A stretch of 64,000 bases of DNA from Triglochin maritima (GCA_963682175.1 OY821786.1:20823501-20887500), one strand, 5' to 3'. Counted from the stretch's first letter, positions 1 through 11,978 are shown. Notes: generated from the sequence alone by a model not told the origin. Numbers and translations are program-made.

Positions 1-803
1 GACCCAAGACGATGCCTTTTGTAACCATGAAATAACATTTTTCCCAATTAAGGGCTAAGTTTGTTTCCGAACACCTTTTGGGAACAAGGCTCAGGAGGTG
101 CAAGCACTCATCAAAGGAGGTTCCATGAATCGAGAAATCATCCATGAAGATCTCAAGGAAGTTCTCGACCATATAGGAAAAGATACTTAACATGCAACGT
201 TGGAATGTTGTCGGTGCATTCCATAGTCCAAAAGGCATCCGTCTATAAGCAAACGTCCCAAAAGGACAAGTGAACGTGCTTTTTCTCCTGGTCTTTGGGG
301 GCGACTGGGATTTTATTGTACCCCGAATAACTATCAAGAAAACAGTAATAGGCGTGTTCAGCGAGTCTCTCCAACATCTGGTCGATGAAAGGTAGAAGGA
401 AATGGTCCTTACGCGTGACCGCATTCAACTTCCTATAGTCAATACAAACTCGCCACCCAGTTTGAAGTCGTATGGGTACAAGCTCATTGTTGTCATTCTG
501 GACAACAGTGATACCCGACTTCTTGGGCACAACCTGGACATGACTTACCCAAGTACTGTCCGAAATGGGGAAAATGATGCCATGATCCAAACACTTGATG
601 ATCTCTTTCTTAACTACTTCTGTCATGGTTGGATTTAAACACCTCTGTGGCTCGCGCCGTGGTCGTGCCTCATCCTCCATAAAGATGTGGTGTTGCACGA
701 TGTCGGGACTTATCCCTTTAATGTCCTTCAAGGACCACCCAATGGCTGATTTGTGCTCCTTTAGGACTTGAATCTGACGTTCTTCCTGATCATCAGACAA
801 CAT
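1..803 (-). pseudogene. Reverse transcriptase N-terminal part of element A (broken)
   Basis: The longest open stretch, 803 to 243, carries typical gypsy RT blocks: a DHGIIFPISDS region, a PKKSG motif, GWRVCIDYRKLN and [10 protein letters not shown]. Each has a close counterpart in the better preserved pol of element C at 18269-21058. The frame is lost near 270-300, just before the block that in C reads [16 protein letters not shown]. The remaining 240 bases still resemble RT in another frame, so a small insertion is the likely cause. The catalytic YMDD-type motif, RNase H and integrase would lie beyond the window. The polyprotein part upstream (761-1015) is in a different frame. Not functional. 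Confidence 0.85.
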
Positions 804-1017
804 CGATGAAATAATAACCGGAAATGATCTGTTGGGACTGAGAAAACATGGTTCAGTTCCTTAGGGAGTTCTTTAAGCTCAACTGTGGGTGGTTCCTCAA
901 GGCGAGGTGTGATATCTAGCTCGAGATGTAAGATAGGAGGAGCTCGCATGTACTGAACAGCATGCACATCATTGCTCAACTCGCCCTCGTCCTCTTCATG
1001 ATCGGAATCATCCATGA

Positions 1018-1764
1018 TGTAAGCACTTAGATTTTCATGAATACTCTTCTTCTATTTCTTCTTCCAAGTCCCTGTTAAGATTAACTTCCATGGGGTCTTC
1101 GAAAGATGATGACTGTTTATCCATATTGAGCACATGGAATGTCGCGGTCAAGTTCCCGAACGACAATTTCATGAGTCCAGTACGACAATTGATCAAGGCA
1201 TTTGACGTCGCCAAAAAAGGTCTACCCAAAATCAATGGAATCTGAGAGTGGGTAGTCTTGATTGGTTCGGTCTCAATGACGACAAAGTCAACAGGAAATA
1301 TGACATCACCGACCTTGATTAGGACATCTTCGATGACCCGCAACGGGACTTTGATCGAACGATCAGCCAACTGCAAAGTTGTTTTCGTAGGCTTGAGCTC
1401 GCCTAGGCTTAATCGTTGATACACAGAAGCTCGTAAGAGGTTCACCGCTGACCCTAGATCTAGCAAGACATTATTAACGCGAGAGTCCCCAATGATACAT
1501 GAAATTGTTGGACTACCTGGGTTCTTCAATTTTACGTATGTTAAGTTCGAAATGATCGAACCCACATTAGCCACCAAAAAGACTTTGCTGGGGACATTGG
1601 TTTTCCTCTTAGTTGTACAGAGATCCTTCAGGAATTTTGCATAGGAAGGTATTTGTTAAATCATGTATAACAAAGGAATGTTGACATTCACTTTCTTAAA
1701 TATCTCCAACTTTTTATCCACACTATCACTCTGTTTCTTAGACAACCTACTATGATAAGGAGCT
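1018..1764 (-). pseudogene. Retroviral-type aspartic protease domain of element A
   Basis: The open stretch 1577-1035 gives 180 residues with the plant gypsy protease signature. There is an active-site motif LLDLGSAVNLL, followed by [11 protein letters not shown], a VGDVIFPVDFVV strand and the flap-side motif [15 protein letters not shown]. The same order occurs in element C at 21018-22034, where the active site reads [14 protein letters not shown] in place of the textbook DSG or DTG is what both copies show. Sequence upstream to 1764 continues the linker to gag in broken frames. It is then cut by the solo LTR at 1765, and the linker resumes at 3151. Activity is unlikely because the polyprotein is disrupted. 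Confidence 0.82.
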
Positions 1765-3150
1765 TGTTGAACGTTTTATTAAACCGCAAGTGCACGACCG
1801 CGATGAAGCGGTGGCAAGTATGGGTCGTCCTCAGGGAGGTGAGTAGCCTCTTGCTTGTACGAAATCAAGTGGCAAAAATAGGGGGAGAAAGATGTTTATG
1901 CTACTCTACTCTATACTACGCTAAGAAGTAGGAAATGCGAAAGGAAGAACCAAACAATGAAATAATAACTAAGCTAAGAACAAAGGAAGAATACTGGAAT
2001 ACAGAAACGGGAAAACCCCTAAGGGGTGGAGTGAGTGCACACATGCAAAGAGGTGGGTGTAGAATACATTCTTTAAGCACATGAAGGTGGTGTTTATCAA
2101 GCATATGAAGTGTCTAAATGTTATGGCAAAACCTATCAATCTATTCACAACCTTAGTTGATTAACATTTACATATGCAAGTTGTTTATTTCAGAACCTAA
2201 ACAAGCATGAGAGGTGTCTAATCATTTTGGCAAAACTCATCAAGTTATAAATTCTATCCTAAACAAGCAAGCATACATTCATGTTTTATCAACACATCAA
2301 AAATAAAGCATTCATCCCATTCTCTAATGCATGTATACATCTACTCCACCCCCCAAAGGGGATGGAACTACTCACTAAATATTATACTAATTATTAAACT
2401 AAGCAAAGAAAGCATATTAAAACTAAGCTAGAAATAAAAGACGATTAAACTAAAACATGCACAAACAATAAAAGAAGCATAAACAAACAATGAAAGAAAC
2501 ACAAAACTTTATTGATAAAATGACTCACATTCAAGTAGCATCCTCCTACTTTAGTGTGTGCTTCAAGGCCTCACTTCTAGTAGGAAGAATAGCCACTTAA
2601 AATATGGAGTGATTACAATGGAAGGTGAAGAGTTCTATTTATAGCTAGAGAAAAAGCTAATACGGGACAATCCCCCGATGTGGGACTAAACCAATACCAA
2701 AAATATGCTAAACAAACATTAATACAAGTCCAGGAGAAATCTTGGCGGATCTGGGTTGATCCAGACCGCCAATTGGCGGTCTAAAAAGTCCGGATCCAGT
2801 TGAATCTTGTTCTGGGCTTTGCTTGGTGTATTTGGTGGTCTTGGATGCATCTACTTCGTCTATTGGAGCTCCGACCCGAATAGAATTTGTAAAATACTCC
2901 CCATGATGGTGTGGAGTTCTCTGTTTTGCTCTTAGGTCCTTCTGTCTTGAGTTCAGGTCCTTCTCCCTTGCATCTTGGTCCCCAGATCTCACAATTGAGT
3001 CCTTTTTCCCAGCTTTTGGGTTCTTTTATGCTTCATCTCTTCAAACCTATTTATTCCTGAAAACTAAACATAAAACTCGTAACATAGCATTGTTTAGGTG
3101 AAAGATAATGGATATAAGATACAAATATAGGCATGAAATGATGTCAATCA
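1765..3150 (-). mobile_element. Solo LTR B of the Athila-like family
   Basis: A 1,386-bp LTR starting TG and ending CA, flanked by a perfect 5-bp target duplication GAGCT at 1760-1764 and 3151-3155. It has family features seen in the other LTRs: the segment beginning CCGCAAGTGCACGACC at its left, a block with CCCCCAAAGGGGATGG, a palindrome at 2764-2781, and the end ATGATGTCAATCA. No internal region is present. The protease-gag linker of element A reads across the insertion point once the LTR and one duplication are ignored. Unequal recombination between two LTRs of a former full element is the usual origin. Confidence 0.9.
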
Positions 3151-3371
3151 GAGCTTTTGGTAGGTATGTCTTAGGCGGAGCCGGAGAATGAGGCCTTGGT
3201 CTATTACTCTCACCCTCGGCCTCTTTCTCACCATCATTCCCACAAGGGGATGCACAGATGGATTTACTGGCAAGGAAACGTGGTTGTTAACCTGCTTCCC
3301 ATTTCTTAGGGTCACAATGGCAATAACATGGTCCACAGGTTCTTCCACGTAGTTAACTTGACCCCCCACCC

Positions 3372-3405
<34 letters not shown>

Positions 3406-4933
3406 CCCGTGGTCTTGAACTTTCATTTTGCATGTTCGAGTGTTGTTGAGCACGGGGGTTAGCCACAGGTTGGCTAGGCATACTCCCTCTCTCTCTCATG
3501 TACAGACAGAGCCAAGTGGCCCATCTGAATCTCGAGAGATTTGATGGTCTGCTGTTTCGAAGTGAGGACTTAACTCGTGGACGACATACAACTTTTTACA
3601 GAGTTCTCAAGTCCACGAGTTAAGTTCTCAAGCGAATTAAACCGAGTTTCCAAGTTGTTAGAATTTGGGAAACCTGGTGGGTTGGTGTTCTGACTTTGGG
3701 GTGGCTGATAAGACTGTGAATGCATGGGAGGGTGGTGTGGTTCCATGTAAAATTAGGGTGGTTCCTCCATCCCGGGTTATATGATGATGAATATGGGTCA
3801 TTCCTGGATCTATCATAGATGGCATTTACATGATCCATCTCAGGAGGAATGGATGCCCACTCACCCCCAATATGACCTATCCTACCACATAAATGACATG
3901 GAACTGAACCAGATGCAGACACATGAGACACATCGTGCTGGTTTTGGAGCTCAATCGAATCCATACGACGCATTAAGGTCGTCATGCGTGCCTCAGTGGC
4001 CGTAGTGGTAACGACGGCAAATGCGGCACCCGATCTAGTCGAGTTTGCATTTGCGATCCTTGCTCCTATGCTAGATGATGCAGGTGGTTCCCTTACACTC
4101 TCCCATTGCATGGTTTTCTCAGCGAGGTCTTCTAGGAAAGCTCATGCCTCCCTTTCATCCTTTCCTAAGAACTCTCCTTGACACACAGACTCAAAGAGCG
4201 TTAGGGATGGGATGTGAAGACCATCGTAAACAATCTGACACAGACGCCACAACTCGATGCCATGGTGAGGGCATGAGGATAGTAGCTCCTTGAACCTCTC
4301 TATGTATGCATGGAATGTAACAGCCTCATGTTGATAGAATGAATTGATTTTGTTCATCAATTTTTGAGTCTGATGATTTGGAAAGTACTTCTTGAGGAAT
4401 GCAGATTGAAACTCATCCCAAGTCCTAAAGGCATTCACCTGGTTGCTGTACAACCACTTCTCGGCATCATTCTTCAGTGCAAAGGGGACAAGCCTAAGAT
4501 GGATGGAGTCTGTGCTAAGTTGTTGCAGCTTGAACATAGCGCAGACCTCCTCAAATTCCCTTAGAAAGATATAGGGGTCACCTTTCCCAGTGAAGTGAGG
4601 GAGCATGGAAATAAACTGAGGCTTAACCTCAAAGTGGTTCCCATTTGCCTCTGGTAATACGATGCATGAGGGTAGAGCGGTACGGCTTGGGTAGCATTGA
4701 TCACGGAGAGGTATGGGAGCGACAACAGGAAGAACAGGTGGGACAGGTGGGTCCAGCAACTGCTCCTCCTCACAGTAATGAGCAGCCATTGAACTCGAAC
4801 TATGTGCGACACGAGAAGAGGGAGGCGTCGAGAAATCGACTACCGAAACAGGGTTGATGACACGCCTCGCCAAACGGCCGCTCTCGTCTCGTGCCCACAC
4901 AAACATGCACAAAGGTGCACACACACAAACCAA
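3151..4933 (-). pseudogene. gag of element A, with capsid and degenerate zinc-knuckle regions
   Basis: The stretch 4933-4142 (263 residues) holds the retrotransposon Gag domain. Key segments are ISMLPHFTGKGDPYIFLREF, KNDAEKWLYS, WDEFQSAFLKKYFP and HGIELWRLCQIVYDGL. The stretch 4111-3620 holds the nucleocapsid part with a C-x2-C-x4-H spacing (CHLCGRIGHIGGEW), but the last position of the CCHC knuckle is Trp instead of Cys. The two parts are in different frames. 3620-3151 is a low-similarity linker to protease and contains a long poly-C run. Compared with C at 22050-23612 the domain order is the same. The gag is not translatable as one protein. Confidence 0.82.
3373..3404. repeat. Poly-C tract of 32 bases
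   Basis: An uninterrupted run of 32 C in the plus strand, preceded by shorter C runs from 3362, within the gag-protease linker of element A. On the element's coding strand it reads as poly-G, giving a meaningless glycine run. The length may be inaccurate because homopolymers of this kind are hard to sequence. Confidence 0.9.
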
Positions 4934-5976
4934 AACCTTTTTTTAACAAAGAATGTGCGTAGAGGAGAAGACAGAGGAACACAGAAGAGAGGGAATGACT
5001 CAAGAGAGAATGGAAGAAGTCCTTATGCTACGGCGGGTGGGTACAGGTAGAAGCACACAAGCAAACAAGGCTCAAACAGTCCTAAGGTCGCTATAGGTCC
5101 TTACAGCTAGACGACGCCTAACTACGAGGTCACACGGCCTCAACACGTCTCACCTCCCTACGACGAGGACCACAAATCCCAGCAAGTGAGTCAAGATCCG
5201 GAGATCTCGTCTCTCCTACTATCGACAGAGTGGGCGACGCCAATCAGGCCATGACGGTCGATACCAGATCACTCTCCTAATGTGCCCGAAATCCTTAGGG
5301 TCAATGTCTACTTGATTTTAAATTTAAGCACTTGATTAGTGTGGTTTTTAGGGCAAAGGAAAGGGTGATGAAATCCCCCACCTTATCTTATATGGGACAG
5401 TCCCTCCTTAGTATTGTTTTGAAGTCTTAATCTAGCAATCAACTCTCCAAACAAACGATCAACTCACACTTGTTGCAATGCAATTCCTACTAACTAATGC
5501 ATGTTCATACGAAATGCATGAATGAGAGTAGGAAATGCGTACCTCACACCAGCACTCAGCAACTGAAAGTAAAGCTAAAAGAAAAGACAATCTACGTGCC
5601 TAAGTCGAGTACATGATGCATGACCTAAACAAAAAAGAATGCTTAATCTTTTGCTTTGGGTTTTAAGGTCCACGTTGCTTAAAGGGAGATTGATTATTGA
5701 TCTGGGAACAAACTATAAGTCAAAACATGGCAAATCGAGTCCCAGATCACTATATCAGATAATACAACAAGCGAAAGAAAAAAGAAGGAAATAGAGCTCA
5801 CCAGACCGCCAATTGGCAGTTTCAGGTCGCTGATTGGCGGTCCAAGCTTCTCTGTTCTCCTCCAAATTTCTCCTGGTGATTTCCCTTTAGCCTCAGAGTC
5901 TCCTGAAAGAAAGAAAACTACAAAACACAAATTAAATCCACTTAAATCGTCCAAACCAGAGTCTGGACTGGCACCT
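4934..5976 (-). other. Untranslated leader of element A
   Basis: About 1 kb between gag and the primer binding site with no long reading frame. It has counterparts in element D (11082-11882) and element C (23613-24635). Shared blocks include the sequence around 5130-5200, the block around 5280-5400 with AAAGGGTGATGAAATCCCCC, and a palindrome pair at 5804-5821 and 5825-5843. The block at about 5280-5380 is the closest visible relative of the inverted filler at 11883-11978. Confidence 0.75.
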
Positions 5977-5993
5977 CCCCGGCAACGGCGCCA
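5977..5993 (-). other. Primer binding site, tRNA-Asp type (element A)
   Basis: The plus strand reads CCCCGGCAACGGCGCCA. This is the 3' end of plant tRNA-Asp(GUC) including CCA, so the element's RNA carries its complement. It lies six bases inside the 5' LTR edge at 6000. A tRNA-Asp primer site is characteristic of Athila-type elements. Confidence 0.88.
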
Positions 5994-5999
5994 AAAACT

Positions 6000-6439
6000 T
6001 GTTTAATCGTTTAAACTACCGCAAGTGCACGACGTCGGTGAAGACGTGGCAAATACGGGTCGATCCACGGCGAGGAGAGGTCACTCTGGTTTTTCAGAAA
6101 TCAAGTGGAAACAACAAGGGAGAAGAGTTTGTCTAAGCTAATCTATGCTACACTAAACTACTAAGAAGAGAAATACAACAGAAAGCGATTAACGATTACT
6201 TCAAACTAAACTAAAGAAACTTAACACTAAGCTGGAATCGGTAAGAGAAAGACCCCTTAGGGGGTGGAGTGATTACACATATTCAATAAGAAGGTAAGAA
6301 TGCATTCCTATGGGCACAAGTGGAGGTAGTATTTTCATGAATAGGAGGTGTCTACTTATCATGGCAAAACCCATCAATTCAATCACTAACCTATTTGATT
6401 AACATTCATAAACACAAGCTGGTCATTTAAGAAACTAAA
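6000..6439 (-). mobile_element. 5' LTR of element A, first segment
   Basis: The inner end of the LTR next to the primer binding site, beginning TGTTTAATCG on the plus strand and continuing with the family segment CCGCAAGTGCACGACG. The LTR is interrupted at 6440, where element D starts. It resumes at about 11979. The two parts sum to about 1.41 kb, close to the 1,386-bp solo LTR B. Confidence 0.82.
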
Positions 6440-7992
6440 TGATTGATCGTTTTATATGTAACCGCAAGTGCACGGCCGCGTTGAAGCGGTGGCAAATACG
6501 GGTCGTCCACTGGGAGGTGTGTCGACACTTGGTTTGTGCGAAGGCGAGAGGTAAAAGAAGGAAAGAAAGGTTGGTTACACTAAACTACACTAAGGTGCAA
6601 ATGGAAATGGAAGAAAAGCAAGAAAACTAAACCCCAAAGGGGGTAGAGAAATAATGTGAACATAAAGAAGTGTGTGTGTTCATTAAGCTCCTCACAACAT
6701 GTAGTGCATGAAATCATAAAACTACATCCAACTTTGCCTCCACATGAATTAAGATAAGACTACATCATTAAAACATACAAGACAATAATTGGAATGAAGC
6801 TACATGAACTCAAGTATAAAGACTATACCCTACTATGCCTCCACATGAATTAAGATTTCACTACATCATTAAAACATACAAGACATTAGCTAAGGTAAAG
6901 GCAACAAGAGCTCATACACTACAACTTGTGTTTCCAATATTAACTTCATCCATATCCTAACCTTATCATTCCCCATAAAATAGGTCCACTAATCAAAGCA
7001 TAAGCTAAGCTTCATTCAAGAGCATTAGCATATCAAAGATAAGAGTGGAGACCCATTAGATGGTTATGGAAATCATATAAAGCTCAAGGGATAAAAATAA
7101 CACACACTTAATACACTTCATAATTATATCACATATTTCTCCACCCCCCAAATGGGGATGGAACTACTCACTACTCATTACACTAACTATATTAGCAAAA
7201 GAAAGCATAATACTGAAATGAAAGTTAACTAAGAAGGCAAGAAGCATTAAAGAAACATAAAAGGAAAGGAAAGACTAAACAAACATGCACAAATTAAAAG
7301 ACAAGATTTAAAGAAACTAGAAGAATTATTTTATTAACAAATGACTCACATTCAAGGTAGCATTCTTCTCCACCTTGAGTTTTTGCTTCAAGGCTCACTC
7401 CTTAGTAGAGAGAATGCCACCAAGAAATGGGTAATTACAATGGAAGGTGAAGAGTTCTATTTATAAGCATGGAAAAAGCTAATCGGGGACAATCCCCCGA
7501 TGTGGGACTAAACCAATACCAAAAATAGCCTAAACGAACATTAATACAAGTCTAGGAGAATTTTCGACGGATCCTGAGTAATATGGACCGCCAATTAGCG
7601 GTCCACGACCGCCAATTGGCGGTCCAAAATCTTCGGATCGTGTTGGAATTTGTTGTGGGCTTTTCTTTCTGGTATTGTTGGTCTTTGATGCGGTTACTTG
7701 ACTTGTTGGAGCTCCGACCCGACTCGAATTGGTAAAATACTCTCCATGATGGTGTGGAGTATTCTGTTTTGCTCTTAGGTCCTTCGGTCTTACGATCATG
7801 TCCTTCTCCCTTGCATCTTAGTCCCCAGGTCTCACAATTAAGTCATTTTTCCTGCTTTTGGATCCTTTCATGGCTCTTCTCTTCAAACCTCTTTATTCCT
7901 GAAAACTAAACATAAAACTCGTCACGCAGCATTGCTTAGGTGTAATATAATGGATATAAGATACAAATATGAGCATGAAATGATGTCAATCA
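6440..7992 (-). mobile_element. 3' LTR of element D
   Basis: 1,553 bp, TGATTGATCG at the left and ATGATGTCAATCA at the right on the plus strand. By eye it is very similar to both LTRs of element C (1,564-1,565 bp). It contains a palindrome pair at 7585-7604 and 7607-7624. The purine-rich strand GGTGTGGGGGTATT lies directly inside it (7993-8007), as expected for a polypurine tract. Confidence 0.9.
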
Positions 7993-9614
7993 AATACCCC
8001 CACACCTAAGTTTTTGCTAGTCCCGAGCAAAACAAAGAAAGAGAAAAGCAAACGAGAAACAAGAAATCCTAACTCACTTTCGTAGGAATCACGGTTGCAC
8101 TTAGCACGTGCAACAAGCCGTTAAACCTCGTTGTTGCCAAGGAGGAGGAGTGTTGTCTCCTGAGGGTTTTCAGCGGATATACCCACAAAATCCGAACAAG
8201 ATGCATTATTCAATCTAGACCTCGACTCGTTGGAAATATTTTGTCGATCAATGGACGCGGTAATCCTACGGGCCGACTCTATATAGGTAATCAGTCCACA
8301 CCTAGCCTAATAAACCATTCGTGCAAGTTAAATAAGGAATTAAGTAAAAGACATGGACAACCTCAAGATCCTCAAGTGATACAAAGTGTAAGGTCCATTA
8401 AGGTTCTTATTTGCATTACCATTTTTTTTCTTTTTGTTTCTTTTCACACAATTTTTTTTCTTTTTATTAGTTGGAGCTTCATTCTCCCAGGGTCAGGTTT
8501 CGTGCATCATTGCCCATGAGGACTTACACTATCACGTACACCTTTCCCCAAATCTCCACATACAGCAATCCCTACCACCCGTGTAACGGGAGTTCGGTCG
8601 GCGCATCCCAAGTCAGATGACTCGAAAGCACCAGGCACAAAGTCCCCTCAGCCCTACTTTCCCGAGTGATAGGAGCCGTGCGAGAAGAGAGAACATCTAC
8701 TCACTTATTTCTTATCTACACATGAACCAAAACCCCTACACTAATGTCTCACAACAAGATTAAGGGGGTCCTTGACTACAACAAACTTCCTAAATTAACA
8801 AACACGAATTATTGACTCACTAGGTTCAGGGTGGACTTCTTTGAATGTTTGAGCACTGAAACACTATGATTACTCACCCCCAAAGGAAAACTGGGGTGCA
8901 TCCTAACGACTCGATAAATCCTAAAGCCACGTACTAGATATCCTAATGCATCAAGTTCAAGACAATTTTGGGAGCTTTCTTTTTACTTTGCCTCTCAACG
9001 GTTTTGCACATGCTAAACACACGTAAAACCCACAAAACATTTTCTTTCGCAAACACATGAAGATTTTGAAAGAAATGTGAAAATTTTGAAGCACTAGGCA
9101 AGCAAAAGAAGACAAGTTACCCAAGGATCATGGCAAGCAGATATATCGATATTAAATGCATCACACTAACATGACCCTTTAAATGCAAACAAAAGAAAAC
9201 AAAATCAAAAGAAAAGACTCGACTATGTACACACATAAAACACCCCCCCCCCCCACACACACCTACTTCATGCATTGTCCTCAATGAATGCGAGCAAGAT
9301 ACTACATGCAGATATGCATGAAAAAGAATAGATCTCACCAACGTGAAGTACCCAAGGAAGTTTCGGGCTATGTTGATGGACACAACCCAAATTCCCTCAA
9401 AACCTGTGAGATGCTAAGGAAGGGATACAAATACGTGAAAGAAATGGAGCACAAATACACAAGGGTTGGGGCTCACAACAATCGATGCTCACTGAAGGAG
9501 TCTTTTATTGTACTTTTTTTTTCTTTTTTTTTCTTTTTTTTATATAACTATGTACAAACATAAGTTCCCATCTTCATTTGTCAAAAGACATCAAATGGGA
9601 ACCTCAAGAGTGGG
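7993..9614 (-). other. Post-coding region of element D
   Basis: About 1.6 kb between the reading frame and the 3' LTR with no sense-strand protein of note. It is nearly the same as 16448-17987 of element C, including a 92-codon antisense frame at 8241-8519. The region ends near a stem-loop at 9564-9602. No envelope-like gene, found in some Athila elements at this place, can be seen. Confidence 0.75.
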
Positions 9615-11081
9615 TCAATGCACTTGGAAAGGGAACATGACACCACGCGGGGCCAGAATACTCATGCGTGGGCCCCCTTCACAAAGAGCACCGGATGAAA
9701 TGAGAGGTTCGTGAATTGTACGCAAAGGTGTCTCATTCAAAGGATCAAACTGAAAGAGCTTGAACCTCTCAAGAGTTTGGGAAATGAGGGGCAACGGAAG
9801 AAGAGTTTCTCCTGTTGCGCTGCTGAAGTTATGATCGTCAATCCAAACTCTCCAACCAACAGGCTGGTGCGTCGGAACGAGGTCAAGAACCTCGTTAGGC
9901 ATATCCGACACACCAGGCGAACAAACAGTGGGTCTCATACCCAAGGTATCCTCCAAGGAACTCCTAATACCCTCATGAGCAATGTAGTTGTTTGATGTTC
10001 CATCATTTCCAAGATGATCAGGAACAATAGTGAGAGGCAAACTCTCATCAGGTTGTTTGAAATTGAGGGGACTAGGGAGCTCTTGCTCCACCAGAGGTGA
10101 GTCCTTAGGAGGTACAACAATAAGATCATGTGGCTAAAGGGCCACGGGACAAGAAGATAAGGCACAATCATGTTCCGACTCGTAATGAAGTTGGTCCATG
10201 TTATTCTCAATTGGGATCGAATCGTCCACCAAGTGATCGTGAATTGAAACCCCAAGTCCCTCAGACTGACTAGGAGTTTGACTTTGAAAGATTGTGCTTT
10301 GAATTTGTGGATGTGGTGGTGGTTCGATTTCAGAAGATAAACCCTCATGTTGACACGAAAAGTTACTCTCCTCACTTAATTGTTGCGTCAGTTGACTCAC
10401 TTGAAGTGTCAGATTTTGTATGCGGTCAACGAGGAGGTCCAAGTCAGATCTTGGGAAATTTTGCGGTTGGGTGTTGATGGGCTGAGAATGAGTCCAATGA
10501 TTTGAAGTGGGGTGTTGGTAGAATTCTGGGTATTCGGGAGGAGGATACTGGGGTGGAAATGATGTATAAGAATTTGAATACGAATTGTCTCCCCACGAAT
10601 CCATCCCGCTCGGGTTGTACGTGGATGCGTAATGGTCATAATGAGCATTTTGGGAAAATGTGTGCTCATACTCAGGCTCAGGGGCAATATAAGGACATTC
10701 CCCTATAACATGACCACTCAACCCACAACAATCACATGGTACGGCTACTAGAGCCACCGGTGCACTCATGTCGTCTGCCATACGCATGAAAGAGGCCAAA
10801 GTTTGTTGTAATGTCTCAGTTTGCTGACCAGCATATGATCCGGCATAACTAGATTGTGGTCTAGCAGTCGGTGCCTCTCTCATGTTACCCCAATATGGAG
10901 ACTGCTCAGTCACAAAATTGCGATCGTCCCAACCAGACGGGGTGTTAGTCTGAGCCCCCCTAGGTTGCATGGGTCCGGAGTACCAGGGAGAATCGTCCTG
11001 GTCCCAACAATGATATGGATGGTCGCCCATGTAACCATCCATCTCAAGAAAAACTCTCGAGTCGACCACTCTCACCACCAC
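9615..11081 (-). pseudogene. Gag/RT-remnant fusion frame of element D (one internal stop)
   Basis: Two open stretches (11081-10134, 315 residues, and 10091-9615, 158 residues) are in line, separated mainly by a stop codon in a segment reading CPVAL then PHDL. Element C has the same CPVAL/YPVAL boundary inside its pol frame. The first part carries a clear zinc knuckle, CDCCGLSGHVIGEC, then a proline/glutamine-rich stretch. The second part keeps a faint RT block, GWRVWIDDHNFSSATG followed by LPLPLISQTLERF, matching [16 protein letters not shown] and [13 protein letters not shown] in C. The capsid domain upstream and the protease between are missing. It looks like a structural-protein derivative of a non-autonomous lineage; whether it is translated is unknown. 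Confidence 0.65.
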
Positions 11082-11882
11082 GAGGCTAAGCTCGCAAAAA
11101 GTGCTCGACTCGACCCTAAAACGCTACTAGAGACTGTAAAGGGGTGGAGACTAAAACGTAGAAGTAGGTGAGAAGAAGATGACTCAGAGGAGAAGGGAAG
11201 AATCCCTAAAGCTAGTGTGGGTAGAGGGATCAGGAAGAAGCCTAACTAGCAAGCACGACTCAAACAATGAAAGGCAATGGGTCCTTAGGCTAGACGACGC
11301 CTAACTTCGAGATCACTAGCCTCGACACGTCTCACCTCCCTACAACAAGGACCACAATGCCCAGCAAGTGATACCAGATCCGGAGATCCAGTACCTCCTA
11401 CTATCGACAAGGTAGGCAACGCCGATCAGGTCATGACGGTCTCAACTAGATTACTCTCCTAGTGCGCCCACAATCCTAGGGCCAATGTCTACTTGCTTTT
11501 AGTTAAGGCTTTATTAAGAGTGGTTTTTGGGGCCAAGGAAAGGGTGATGAAATCCCCCACCTTATCTTTTATGGGACAGCCCCTCCTTAGTAGCGTTTTG
11601 AGTTAAATCTAGCAATCAATCACTCCAATCAAACGCTCAACTCACTCTTGTCCTGATGCACCTTACTAACTAATGCATGATCGAAACATGCATGAATGAG
11701 AGATTTGGGTGCACGTACCTCACGCCAGCAATCAACAACAAAATGTAAAGAAAAGAAAAGACAAATGCATGCAAGGTCTACACATGATGCATGACCTAGA
11801 TGGCAAGGAGTCTAATCTTTTACTTTGAGTTTTATGGTCCAAGTTGATTAAAGGGGATTGAAATTAAATCTGGGAGCAAACC
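11082..11882 (-). other. Leader of element D, truncated
   Basis: Closely matches the leader of element C (23613 onward). It includes the segments around 11280-11400 and 11460-11600 and the stretch ending GGGAGCAAACC at about 11882, where similarity to C stops. The palindrome pair and primer binding site present in C after this point are missing. Confidence 0.75.
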
Positions 11883-11978
11883 CACCGTTTCACCACCCTT
11901 TCCTTCGCCCCAAAAACCACACTAATCAAGAGCCTAATTTTAAAATCAAGTAGACATTGGCCCTAAGGATTTCGGGCG
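11883..11978 (+). other. Inverted leader fragment (filler) at a deletion junction
   Basis: About 95 bp that read as the reverse complement of an Athila-like leader block. It is closer to element A's leader at about 5280-5380 than to element D's own block at 11465-11560. It sits exactly between the broken leader of D and the resumed LTR of A. Confidence 0.75.

Larger units (their letters stand above)
6440..11882 (-). mobile_element. Element D: non-autonomous Athila-like retrotransposon, 5' LTR lost
   Basis: Minus-strand element inserted in the LTR of element A. It has a 3' LTR (6440-7992), a post-coding region almost the same as in element C, one gag-derived reading frame (9615-11081) and a leader like that of C. 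Protease, most of RT, RNase H and integrase are absent. The leader ends abruptly at about 11882, roughly 290 bp before a primer site would be expected. Instead of a 5' LTR there is a short inverted piece, and then the rest of A's LTR. The left flank CTAAA (6435-6439) has no partner on the right, consistent with a deletion that removed the 5' LTR. Confidence 0.8.

Noticed and set aside
402..638. Plus-strand frame of 78 codons over the RT of element A
   Set aside because: Lies antisense to recognisable RT sequence and has no features of its own.
6439..6630. Small frame with KRWQIRVVHWEVCRH, also near 14883-15049 and 59719-59901
   Set aside because: It recurs because it lies in the conserved left end of the family LTRs. 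It has no start context and is not a separate gene.
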